Below, one piece after another: positions 43,141 through 54,827 of a DNA stretch of 64,000 nucleotides. The notes under the pieces were generated by a model. It did not search any database. It was not told the DNA's origin and was given only the letters and a program-made list of their open reading frames with translations. The position numbers and the translations under genes were made by a program. The number at the start of each line of letters is the position of its first letter. Position 1 is the first letter of the stretch. Origin of the DNA: Vespa crabro (Eukaryota; Arthropoda; Insecta; Hymenoptera; Vespidae); the NCBI RefSeq assembly GCF_910589235.1, contig NC_060973.1:4597501-4661500 (forward strand), read 5' to 3'.

Positions 43141-44648
43141 ATGAGTAAGTTATATTAATAAGTTACTACATATATGTAAATATAAAAATTATTTCTAACA
43201 TAATTATCATTTATATTTTAAATCACACGAGATTCTATACAAGAAAAAATTCCAACACAAACGGAAGTTGGTCTTCACCTTGGTTTACCATTAGCAAAAA
43301 CACTATTTGCTTATGATCATCAAGAAACCAAAAAATTGTTAGGATTAATACCACCACTAAAGCAAGTATCCGGAGATCTCTGGATTTCACCGTGTGCACA
43401 AATAAGCAAAAAAGTTTTAAGCTTACCAGAAAATAATAATATAATTAAAGAATGCACACATTTAGGAATACTTGGTAATAGTATTGTGTTACATATCGGC
43501 GTTATTAAAATGAACAATCTTTGTGTAAAATATATAATTAGCCTTAGGGCAAGATCTGTTAAATAAATTCAAAGCAGAAATTAAAGCAAATATAAAGAAG
43601 GAATTTAAAAAACAGTTAATCGATCAAAAATATTTATGCGAAGCTGAAAAACGTCAAGCAATTAAAATCAATACAGAAGAAATCCACATGATGTGGCAAA
43701 AATATATTAATACCATAGAGTGTGATATGCAGAAAGAATTACAGGTGAATAATTTAAATTTATATATGCATCAGTAAATAATATATCTAATAATATATGA
43801 TAACTCTGTTGATAGATTGAACTTACGAAAGTTATTATTAAATGCAATAAAGAGATACAGAAAGCAGTGGTACAACAACGTATAAATATGACACAACATA
43901 TGTTAAGAAAAATACGTAATGAAATGTCTTATATGGTAACAGATCTTTATGAAGAATTTGAGCAAACTCGCAGATCACATATAGAAAATATAATAGCAGA
44001 TGTTAATGAGATTTTAAGGTACTTTCACGAATATTCTTCTACATACTTTATGATGATCCGAAGTTTCTTAATTTATTGTAACTAATTCAGGAAGGAACAT
44101 ATGAAAAACAATAGAAAAATAGAAAAATTGAAAAAGGAAAAAATGGAATCATTATATGTTCAAAAAGTAAAACTTGAGACAAAAAATATAGCTAATGTTA
44201 TGTACATGCTTTGCCTTGAAAGATTACATTCTAATCTAGAAAAACAAAAAATACAAAATAATTTCCAGGTATTTCAAACTAATACATGTTTGATTTTCCA
44301 AAAAAAGAAAAAAAAAATAGTACTATATATTTAAATATTTCTTTATTTTAGAACAAATTCAGTAATTTGGAAAACATTATTTTGGATTTAAAGAAAATGT
44401 TAAATACGGCCGAAGAAACTGTTAAAAGATATCAAAGCAATAATGAATTGTTAAAAGAGAAATTTGATAAGATTAACCAAGAATTTCATAAGTTTGTCAC
44501 TTTTGTATTTAATACCGTACCAAAGCAGGCTGAGTTTGTATTACCTTCAGAATCTATTTATTCGCAACAAATGAATCAGACTTTAAATGAAAAATTAGAT
44601 AAATATAATACAATTTGTCAGAATCTATTGTTAGAAAAACAAAATTGA
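43141..44648 (+). CDS. C6orf163-like coiled-coil protein
   Basis: Six exons in consistent phase: 43141-43144, 43232-43474, 43542-43744, 43816-44018, 44091-44268 and 44352-44648, giving 375 residues. The product is mostly Lys/Glu/Gln-rich coiled coil, with Met-rich helical segments such as RRSHIENIIADVNEILR. The C-terminal block (FHKFVTFVFNTVP...AEFVLPSE) matches the pattern I remember for human C6orf163 (Y-x-x-Y-x-F-P-K-L...ADFILPE), which has similar length and organisation; its molecular role is not established to my knowledge. The start is uncertain: the proposed first exon contributes only ATGA before a good GTAAGT donor, and the second acceptor (cacgag) lacks a strong pyrimidine tract. 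AATAAA follows at 44669-44674. The neighbouring convergent gene also looks ciliary. Confidence 0.72.
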
Positions 44649-44702
44649 TTGTTATTTAAAAAGATGGTAATAAAATTAGTAGTACTTCTAATTAGTCAAT
44701 TC
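44649..44702. other. 54-bp convergent intergenic gap
   Basis: Separates the stop codons of two convergent genes. A plus-strand AATAAA lies at 44669-44674. No minus-strand AATAAA occurs in the gap, so the minus-strand transcript probably runs into the last exon of the plus-strand gene. Confidence 0.8.
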
Positions 44703-45445
44703 TTAATAAGTCAACAAATCATTGAAATTTTTTGGATTATTTGTTTGACAATTACGATACCAATCTGGGTCTCGCTGTAGACAAGATGCAGTCCGTTGAT
44801 AAAATTGAGCCTGTATAACAGATTTGGCACCAAATTTACTAATAGGAGGTAAATTATAATCATTAAGACGCCATCCATAAAGCCAATTTGTACAATCGGG
44901 AAAATAAAAACGATCTTCCGGCAATTTCTGTAATCTAAAAATATCAAACTTCTTTTTTAATTATTCCGTCAAATATTAGCCAAACGATAATAACACGCTC
45001 TTCAATTTATTTTTTAACCTTTTACGAAAATAATTATCACTGCAAATAAAACTTTCAATTCCTTTTTCATAAAGAATGTCACGTATTTCTGGCTCAATTG
45101 GTTTCATTATATCAATATTTACAGAACCATCAATATTAGGTGGTCTCCATGTCGGCATGTATTTTTTACTTATCTGTAATATGGCAAAGTACAAATATAA
45201 GTTACAATTATATAAATATATATAATGTTTATATAAAAGATCAGTTGATACAAAACTTTGGGCTCGATCTTATCTTTTTTTGGTGATTCTTTTTCTATTC
45301 TTTTTATTTTAATTTGTGCTGTACTCTTTGCAATACCTAAATTATCTATTAATTTCTGTTGATTCTTTAAAAACCATTTCATACGTAAGAATTCTTCTTT
45401 CTTGTAATTCTCTCTGTGAAATAACTGACACCGATTATCACACAT
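44703..45445 (-). CDS. SPMIP1/ATP6V1FNB-like protein
   Basis: Three exons, 45445-45257, 45173-44997 and 44927-44703, giving 196 residues. Introns are 83 and 69 bp and phase 0; the donors GTTTTG and GTGTTA are weak, but no alternative keeps the frame. The domain pattern fits the ATP6V1FNB family, now called sperm microtubule inner protein 1: an N-terminal EEFLRMKWFLKNQQ helix, IKPIEPEI-type segment (here MKPIEPEIRDILYEKGIE), then KLPEDRFYFPDCTNWLYGW and a closing KSVIQAQFYQRTAS block. Vertebrate members lie inside sperm axonemal microtubules. The alignment is from memory, so the family call is firm but not certain. The last exon converges on the C6orf163-like gene with 54 bp between stops. Confidence 0.7.
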
Positions 45446-48247
45446 ATTATTAAATATATCTGTCGAAAGTTATTTACATATTAATTTTGTATATCCCTTA
45501 TGTAAAAGTCTAATAATAAATGTAAATTATACTTATAAAAGCGTAATTTAAAATATGAATGTGTCAAACTAAACTAATACTACTAATACATATTCATAGT
45601 ATTATGATGCTCTGATGTTTTTCATTCTTACACATAATTAGCATAAGGACTACTACAAGATAATTAACATAAGGAATAAGGAATAACAATAAAAAAATAT
45701 TTATATAATACAAATGTATACTTTGTAGAATTATATATTTACACTGTTAGAGAATTGATATTTTGTTGTTGTATATTAATCAAATTGTGTACTTGTAAAT
45801 TAACATTTTTTTTCTTTCATATTAATTATTAAAGCCAATGGCGGTATATACTTTATGTACAGTTTTAATTATAAAGATTCAACTTCAGAAATGCCAAATT
45901 GAAAATCCTAAATTTAATCTATAAAATATTCACAAGCAATTTAATTGCTACTGATCAAAATTCGTACGTACAGTTAATAGTTATAAGTCATAAAGATAAA
46001 TGATACAAACAACGTATCAAAAGAGTTTACTCGATGTTATACTGGATTTGATTGATCTTGATAGATCTATAAAATATACTTTGAATATCACTAGAGTTAC
46101 TTACATTATTCGCTCAAATATTTTATTTCATGTATATACACACATATACACGTATGTGCATGACATACGCATCACTCAAATAATGTTAGATACACGTACA
46201 AAATAAATTTTAAAAATCAAGTTTTCTTTTCATGTATGATATTCTGTAAAATAAAATCCTTAAGTAACACTTAAAGAAATACAAAAAAAAAATGATATGA
46301 TATAAAAGCTTGCTTTTAACTGACTTTGACTACTAATGAACAGAGAATGTATATATACCTTCTAACGGAGCCTCGTTACAAACCCAGTCACGTAAAGTAT
46401 GAATTTTACTTTGAAATATAAACAATAAGAACTTGTTATTCTATAAATATGCATCAACAAAAAAATACTGCTATATTTTTTACTGCGCTCTATTTGTATC
46501 ACGGCATTGCTAGATGGTATTTTCATTTCTCTCTACTTGACAATATTTTCTTGACAACATCAAATGACCTGGTCAATAACAATGCATAATAGTACTGTGC
46601 TCTATATTAATAGATACATATGGCGTGAAATATGAGTTTCCACGTGATATTACTCCCTCTCAAAGTCAACATCAAATGACCCAGTAATCACAGCCATAGG
46701 AAGCAATATTGCGGTATATTTCAGGATTTATATGCATATACTGTTTGATTTATATTACAACTGACTAAGGAGCATTTCATATAATTTGTACTTGGATAAT
46801 CAAGACGAAACATATATAATGCTATACAACTAACAATTCCGCTGCTCCTATACTGTCCTTTTATGCTGTACACACTTAATGTTATCTTATCTACACTCGC
46901 CTATAAAATAACCAATTTACAACGTTCCTACTTGGTCTATATTTTCATGTAGCAAAGCGTTTTATTGACAATTTGAATGCAAGATCTTTTAATTGTGACC
47001 GTCAAATGTTCATTCTAATACAAATTTTACTACAATCAGCTTTGCTCTTTAAAAAATCTTTTTAATCACTGGTTAAAAATTAAGTATTATATTATCTTAC
47101 AATACCTTTACCAAAAAAGAAAACCTTTCTTGTAACTCTAGACTTGTAATGTAAAGTTACATCGTCTTAACTTTACTTATCTATGCCAAATTTTGAACAT
47201 TATACGCATCAATGTATTTTCATGATTTCCTTGCATGCATTCCATTCTTTTCTTCTTAAAATTGAAGTTTATATATATTACTGTTTCAATATAGGCTGCA
47301 ATCTTACATATACATTATATGTATGCTTTAATTAACTATTCAAGTGGAGTATGTGCTTCTCGATAGTCTAACATTTATGCTAAAAATTAATAAATGGGAT
47401 TTTTCTTTAATAAACACGAACTTTACTTCTAATTTCTTATTTCACGAAATTTAAGCTAAATGGTTCAATTTAACACAACAGCCAACACTTTTTCCCGAAA
47501 CGAACACTACGATAAATTGAATCAATTCGCCGTTGAATAAATTATAAATAACAAAACATAACAAATGAAATTAATGAGGTAAATTATATATTACAAATTA
47601 TATAAATTATAATAATATTATAAGAGGAAAAATTTAACTTATACGATGGATAAGAGTATAAAATTCAGAATTGATACTCCATATGAACAGTAGAAGAATA
47701 ATAGAAGAAATAAAGTTCTTTTTTTAATCCTTTATACAAATAGTATGGCAGCCACAAACATAATATTTATAAAGACATTTCATATATTTTATCGTTATAA
47801 AATGTAATATTATTAAGTTCTTATGCATTGTTCAAAGTAATTTAAAAGTGTAATGCCAAATCAAGTTTCCACTTTAGATAAAAAAATAATGTAACCTTTG
47901 AGGACAGTCATTTGTTATGATTTTTAATCTATTCAACTTAGAAGTGAATAATAATTGCTATAATATAATAATGAATAATTTGTTTGTCTGTGTTAATACA
48001 AGTTAATAAAGATCGCTAATATCATTTATCTTTTAGCAGAGCCTGTCCACTTTGACTTAGTAATATTTTATATGTCAGTTTTCAGTCCTTATTGATAATA
48101 ATAAACACATAATGCATTGATGACAAGTGATTTCATAATACACTATTTACTAATAATAAACTCTTGAAATATATAAAAATGGGCTCATCTAGCCTTATTT
48201 AAACAGTTTATCAATATAAACAGTTGTTTTTGCATTTGAAAACATAC
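45446..48247. other. Noncoding stretch downstream of mitoferrin
   Basis: 2.8 kb of AT-rich sequence without long simple repeats, unlike the rest of the window. It should hold the mitoferrin 3' UTR and the promoter of the SPMIP1-like gene. A direct repeat acatcaaatgacc occurs near 46557 and again about 114 bp later (near 46671). No exon recognised. Confidence 0.65.
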
Positions 48248-51006
48248 CTAACTTCTTGCTTTTATTAATACACCTGTATGAGCATTATTTTGAAAGTATA
48301 ATCCTGTTCCTTGGAAAGTACTACTTCTGGAGGTAGGAAGTTGATTTTGATTTATACCACTTAAAGAATTTTCATCTATATCTTTGCTAAGTCCATCTTC
48401 TTGTTTGCTTCGTAATATATACTTAAAAAATTCGTATCTAAACAATAGGACAATTAACATAACAGTTTATTATCTTTAATATTAATTACATGGAAATTAA
48501 TAAATAATTTACTTACGACGTCCAACAGATAGCAGTGGCTGGCATTTGATAAAGAACACGCGCATTCATCCCACGATAAAATCCTCGTACACCTCCCAAC
48601 CTATAAACTTTTTTAACAGCATCGATCATACCTCTTGCTTTTATACCATCCTGTTGTGTATTCAATAACGTTTTACAGACATCCAATGGTGTCGTCAATC
48701 CAGCTGCTATGGCTCCAGCCAAAGCACCTGTTGTCACATATAAAAATTAACATCATCTAAGATATATATAGAAATTATATAAATAATAAAATATATACCA
48801 GAAATCATATGTGCTTGCGGACTATAAGAATGATCTGGATTTGTCATAGATTGTACAAATTCGTAAGCAATAAAATGAATGCTTTGGAAAGGCACATTCA
48901 TAGCAAGCTGAGTTGTGTAACTTCTGTAGAACGCATATACACCTTCTCGTTTATATATAAGTTTTATGCAGCTGATAACATTTCTATAAGGAGAATTATA
49001 CATTTGCAACCGTTGTTTAATCACTGTAACAAGTATAATGATAATAATTAAGTATAATAGCTTGTGTTAGGTAAATTATGCCATTGTATGCAAAGTACAT
49101 ATACATCGAACCTTCTGCTGGATTCATAACACCATCATGAAGAATTGTTGACACACAGCCAGCTGCACCATAGACCAAATGATTAAATTGTGAGTGTGGC
49201 TTTGAGCTCATAAATTTATCTTTCAAAAATTCATAGCAAGAAAAATATAAAGCATGTGCTGGTCCAGCTCCTGCAACCATTGCTCCCATGCCTCGAAATG
49301 GCCTTAACAAACCCTCCTGACGCATCATTCGAAGGAGTACATTTCCTACTCCTCCTCCCCCACCTGGGCCTGGTATCAGTGACTGCATTCTTGTCTAAAA
49401 AAGATATTCATTTATAATAAATATATTTCCACAATAAGTTTTCAAATTATACATATTTTCATATAATAAGTATATTAATGTATTTAAAAAGTGACATTAA
49501 AAATTACAAATTAGAATTTCTTTACTTTAATAAAGATTTCAAGATAACACAAATAGGCACATAGATAATATCTAATATCTGCAGAGTTTCAAATGACATG
49601 ACTGGCAAATATGTGTAAGTAATGGTTATCTATCAATCCTCAGTTCAAAGAATAAAGTATTTCAAAAATTTATATTTATAAGTTAAATTTGATCGTTCTC
49701 TTTCACTATTTTTTAATATAATTCCATTAATGATCAATGCAATTTTTAAAAAGTAGAAAAATATAACAAAATAAAAACATAATGTATATTATAGAAAGGT
49801 ACTCATTATAACCTATCTGTTACAAGGAAAATTTGCATTAATTTAAATTTCACCTACATAATGTTCCTGTGTTTATTACATTAATAGCTTATTTCAATTA
49901 TTCATACATTATAATGAATTATTATTTTAAATATTTCATTCATTCATTCATAGAAACTTGATGGTAAAATAAACTTAAGTACAGGTTTTAAGCTGAAAAC
50001 CAGATCAAAAATAGAATGTACTGCAATAGACTGACAGGCTATATTACATAATGATCACTGAGTAGATAGACTCTCAACGAGATTCTTATGCATCTTAACA
50101 TTATTATTTATCACTCAAAATTATCTTTACATCTAATTCTTTGTTTATTTTTTAGATGTATTTAAAGATGACTTAAATTGTTTAACATATATACATATAT
50201 AAATTTCTTTAATTAAAATTTTGAAAAAAGTTATTTTGAAATTGAAATGTATGGCAATTTTACTAACTTATATGATATTTGTGTTTATATGTTACTTGTT
50301 TACAAACAAAATGAGGAGAATAGATCGAACTCTTGAGAATAATTCAACATTAAAAGCAAGTAATAGATTACGTCAAGTATATAATTGTAAATTTAAATGT
50401 AAGATAAAGGTAAAAAAGAATTTCCTTTCTTTTTTACCTTACATAATATCATACACAATAGGTATTATAAAAGAGTAATTCAAGTCACAAAGCATACATT
50501 TTACTAATATCTTTTTTATGACAATATATTTTTACGATATACAAAGTTATAATGACAGAGTTTGAAACACTCTCTACAAACATTTTATCATATTTAAATA
50601 ATGATAACGTTGAAACATTAAAATCACGTTCCAAGAAAACATGGAGGAAAATGTTAAAAAGAAACACATGTACAATCATGATCTTTATTACGATCATTTC
50701 CGATTGAAAGACAATTATAATGATGATAAATATTCGGGTATAATAAAAAGTTTTCTAAAAATTCTCTTCTTTATTAATCTTCCCACATGACAAGTATCGA
50801 AAGCCAAAATATAGGTGCATACATTGAGGTTATGTAAAAGATAGTCTCTGGGAGGGAAAAAACGTGGAGCAAATATACCACTACTTTACCTTGACACTGT
50901 CAACTGGATACATTATACAGTGTTCCATGATTCCAGCAAAAGCACCGGCCGTCATATTAACACCCACCGATGTAGTGGGCAAACTCTCGTAATCTTCAAT
51001 ATTCAT
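48248..51006 (-). CDS. mfrn: Mitoferrin, mitochondrial iron carrier (SLC25A28/37)
   Basis: Five exons, 51006-50890, 49394-49112, 49023-48799, 48727-48517 and 48437-48248, giving 341 residues in perfect phase. Three mitochondrial-carrier repeats are visible, with signatures PVDSVKTRMQS (residue 34), NPAEVIKQRLQM (second repeat) and TPLDVCKTLLNTQ (third repeat). The NPAEVIKQRLQ and LDVCKTLLNTQ forms are typical of the mitoferrin/MRS3-4 branch, which imports ferrous iron across the inner membrane for haem and Fe-S synthesis. The N-terminal extension before the first repeat is short. The C-terminal tail after YEFFKYIL is longer than in yeast and Ser/Asn-rich. Intron 1 is 1.5 kb. The stop TAG directly abuts a GTATGT donor-like sequence. 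The leader just upstream contains a tRNA-like segment (51028-51096). Confidence 0.96.
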
Positions 51007-51027
51007 ATCCTTAAAATGCAAATATCA

Positions 51028-51096
51028 AGCCGCGATGGCTTTTTCTGACCTTTTCGGTCGTGCCGCGGTATTACCGCACTAACCACTGAACTAACT
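51028..51096 (-). other. tRNA-like / SINE-remnant segment in the mitoferrin leader
   Basis: Read on the minus strand it begins AGTTAGTTCAGTGGTTAGTG, a close match to a tRNA D-arm/A-box. Three small hairpins follow: GCGGT-AAT-ACCGC (51065-51077), GACC-GAAAA-GGTC (51047-51059) and AAGCC-ATCGC-GGCTT (51028-51042). No B-box (GGTTCGANTCC) is intact and there is no acceptor stem, so it is not a functional tRNA. It ends about 20 bp from the mitoferrin ATG and is preceded on that strand by a GA microsatellite. Confidence 0.5.
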
Positions 51097-51099
51097 CTC

Positions 51100-51250
<151 letters not shown>

Positions 51251-51809
51251 TACATACAAATACACTATTCTTTCTTATCCGGTCTCGTTCTCGCTTGCTC
51301 TATAAGTTACGACGAGGAATGAATAACTGAGTTTTCCATAGTAACACTGTGTGTAACACACCAAGAGACTATTTAAACCTTGGAAATTGTGAACACTTTT
51401 CGCGCGTTATTTCGTATCCTTTTTATCGTCGACTTTATCATTATCGTTTCCGTAAAAAAAAAAAAAATTAACAAGTCGTATAAAATCGTCGGTACATTAA
51501 ATAATCGACTCGTGCATTCGCATTCGTTGATCGTATCTTAATAGGGCCGAATCGGAATCGAAAAGGCTGCTACCCCTGAACACTCAAATTTATGACGTTA
51601 CCATCCCCTCTCTATGGATCGAAGTCGCATGGTAACGTAAGCTCCTAATAAATCTTAAAAACCGTTTGATAAGAAAAGAAACACTAATTATTCTAATGAA
51701 AAATTTTCACGAAATTCTGATAGATCTAACGCTACTTCACCTACTTCAATATGCTTAACACTATCATGAATGATCGTTGATCATTAAGTTAGTGAGGTTA
51801 GGTCGCGAG

Positions 51810-51856
51810 CACGTGTCGCGCATGCGTCGTATTCGACCACGTGGTCGCAACACGTG
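51810..51856. promoter_or_regulatory. Triple CACGTG E-box cluster
   Basis: CACGTG occurs at 51810-51815, 51838-51843 and 51851-51856; the middle one is the core of a 12-bp palindrome, gaccacgtggtc (51835-51846). A GCATGCG NRF1-like core lies between the first and second (about 51820-51826). It is 0.8 kb upstream of the mitoferrin start. CACGTG is bound by Myc/Max, USF, MITF/TFE and Clock/Cycle bHLH proteins; which applies is unknown. Confidence 0.55.
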
Positions 51857-52825
51857 AGCTACCAGCGGTAGGAAGAGAGAGGGAAAGAAAAAGGAGAGAG
51901 GGAGAGAGAGTAATAAAATCGAGACGGACTATTCTTTTCTCTCTTTCTTTCGTAGCTAGGAATATATATACACACAAGTAGACAGAACACGCAATTAATC
52001 AAAAAAGGGCATATGTCCATTATATATCTCCTTTTTCCTAACTCCTTCAAAGACGCTTTCCGTGTTCATATATTTACGGTCAATAACTGCATTAAATTCT
52101 TTTCTAATTCTATCACTTTTTCTAAACTATTGTTATATATATACATATATCATCTCTATTGGAATCCTACTTGTTCCTTTATGTATGTATATCATATGTA
52201 TATATATGTATTATTCTTTTTCGTAATCAATCGTAACTACCGGTAATCAAAGACGCTTATTATTCAATCTGTCATGACTCACTCATATCAGATAAATGAA
52301 TGGCGTAATAGAGAATATGTTTTATTTAGAAAAAACTATGTTGTCATCGTACATTTGTACGAAATATTGAAAGTTGTTTCCATTTTTGCTTAGTCACTAT
52401 TACCGTATCTTTTCTTTCTTTTGCGCAACATGTTGTGATGAAAAATTCAATTTATTGAAATCTTGAAATTATTTTCTTTTTTTTTTTATAATATAAAAAA
52501 TGCGGAATTAAAGTTCATTACACCCTCGATCTTATATTCTCTTAGAATATTCGCTACTATTGTCGATGATCTATAAAATCAAACATTACATAATATTTTT
52601 GAGTCTTCGAAACCGCATTGTAAATATCGAAACGTGGCGCACCTTGATAAATTGTTTCACGTTACGATCGACTGATAAGATTACGTTGAAAATTTTATTT
52701 CATATTTCTATACGCTGTTGGATATGTCGTTGGATACGATTTATTTTACCTCGAAATATTTATAATATAAGCACGAGGACACAATGTATGCGTGCCTAAA
52801 GAGATAAAATACGAGTGTTATCTCA

Positions 52826-52856
<31 letters not shown>

Positions 52857-53657
52857 CCTCTATTTATAGTTGCTGAGATTGTTCTGTGTTTATGTATATA
52901 CAATATATCATACGTATTGCTTCCATACACATAACTTCTATATCCTAAAGATCATTTTGAATTATTTCTACGCTACGAATATAAATAATAATTTTTGATA
53001 ATTATTACTAATTATAACATAATATCAAGCATAAATATCGGTTTAGTAAATGTGATACGTACACATGTATTTTTATTCATGCATTACGTATGGATTTATG
53101 AAAGGTTAGGTGAGACTGTCGTTCGAAATAATATCATTTTTAAATTAACATAAATCGAAATAGACCATCTGTAGAAAACAAGGAAAATAACTTGCCAATA
53201 TCAGCCTTCCATGCTTTTTATTTGACTTCATCTCATTTTTACGCGAACGCGGTACGATTCCTTATTTACATAGAATATTATCAAAAGAAACGGTAATGAC
53301 AATTAAAAAAGGTTTTTTCGTTGTATTCTGCTTCATTCATTTCTGAAACTATTTAATACGTTTATCGCAAGATATATATTATATGTACATATTTAAAATT
53401 TTCTTAATAATAGCACAAACTTAAAATATATTATACAAAATAATGTTAACAACACTGCAAAGTACATTGAAGGAATGAAAAGATAGATCGTTTGATTGTG
53501 TATATAAAACTCGCTTTATTTTCAGAGCGATTATTGTAAATATGATATTATAAATTTTGGAAGTGACTGTTTTATAAATTGGAATAAATACCTGAAAAAT
53601 TTGAAAAAGATATTCTACAATATAACTATTATAATCAAATTTAACATATTCAGATTA

Positions 53658-53765
53658 TATATATACATATATATATATACATATATATACATATATATAT
53701 ACATATATATATATACATATATACATATATATATATACATATATACACATATATATCATAATAAC

Positions 53766-53804
<39 letters not shown>

Positions 53805-53810
53805 TAGTAT
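53658..53810. repeat. TA/ACATATA compound microsatellite
   Basis: About 150 bp of (TA)n interspersed with regularly spaced ACATATAT units and a short (CA)n end, producing YIYI frames on both strands. Confidence 0.92.
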
Positions 53811-54827
53811 TTGTACAATGTATGAATATACAGAATTAATAATACAGCTATCGTGGAAAAAGTACACAACTCTGCAAAATATGGCATTTAAACATCATGT
53901 GGTTCACTGTTACTAATGTTTCAACTTACTATCAATTTATCACAGTGAATCTTAAAAATCATATATTATATATTTTAATAACTTGATAAAAAAGGTATCG
54001 CTTCGCATCTAGTATTATTTTGCTCTCTGACAACTTATATTATTACTACATTTTGTTGTACAATTAGTAAAATAACATTGCTTAGTTTTATTAGGATTAA
54101 ATATAATGATAAGTAAAATACATTGTACTCTTATTCATCTATAATATTATATATAATTCACTCGTTTTAAATATATAAAAGAAACAACCGTCTTTATATT
54201 GTAAAAAAAATAATACATGATAAATTTTTCTTTAGTTATCTCTTTCAAAGCATATGGTAGTTTATCAATCGATTTTTTCTTATATTGCTTTAAATAAAAT
54301 TACTTTATACAAATGTATACATAATGCAATAAGCATATAAATTTGTCATATAAATTTTGAGCATTTTCTTTCAGATATGCAAATATTGAAAAATATACAT
54401 TTCTGTTTCTACATAGCTCAAGTTAATTAATGGTTATTATTCGTGCAATTGTGTTATTCAACCTCTTTATATCAAATTATTAAATAAATCTATATTAAAA
54501 GCAATTATACTTATTGTACAATAAATACATAGTTCTAAGGAACAACAGTCTAAAGTATATCTACGGCTTCAGTGTTTGTTTTCATTAAAAATTATCTGAT
54601 ATAGATTATAATTAACAATAATTATACATAATAACATAATTTAAAAATAAAACTCATAATTTTGTACACAATATCATCTACATTAACTGGCCAAATCAGC
54701 TAATTAGATTATAAGACATCATTTCATATTTTAAATACATTAAGATGATATTAGAAAAATAAAATGTTTCAATTCTGTATTATACAGAGTACAATATGAT
54801 TCAACATCTGAAGCCATGAGTTGCTAG

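Larger units (their letters stand above)
51251..54827. other. Noncoding stretch: mitoferrin promoter side and BOD1L1 3' side
   Basis: The segment 51280-51860 is higher in GC and CpG than its surroundings and is the likely mitoferrin promoter; it holds three CACGTG E-boxes at 51810-51856. Further right are (CT)n at about 52826-52851 and a large TA/ACATATA array at 53658-53810. The rest, to 54827, is plausible BOD1L1 3' UTR. No exon recognised. Confidence 0.6.

Noticed and set aside
51028..51096. Functional tRNA gene
   Set aside because: The A-box-like part is good but there is no B-box, acceptor stem or plausible anticodon loop, so only a tRNA-like remnant is claimed.
51081..51096. Iron-responsive element in the mitoferrin leader
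   Set aside because: CAGTGG resembles the loop but the flanking five bases on each side do not pair and no bulged C is placed correctly.
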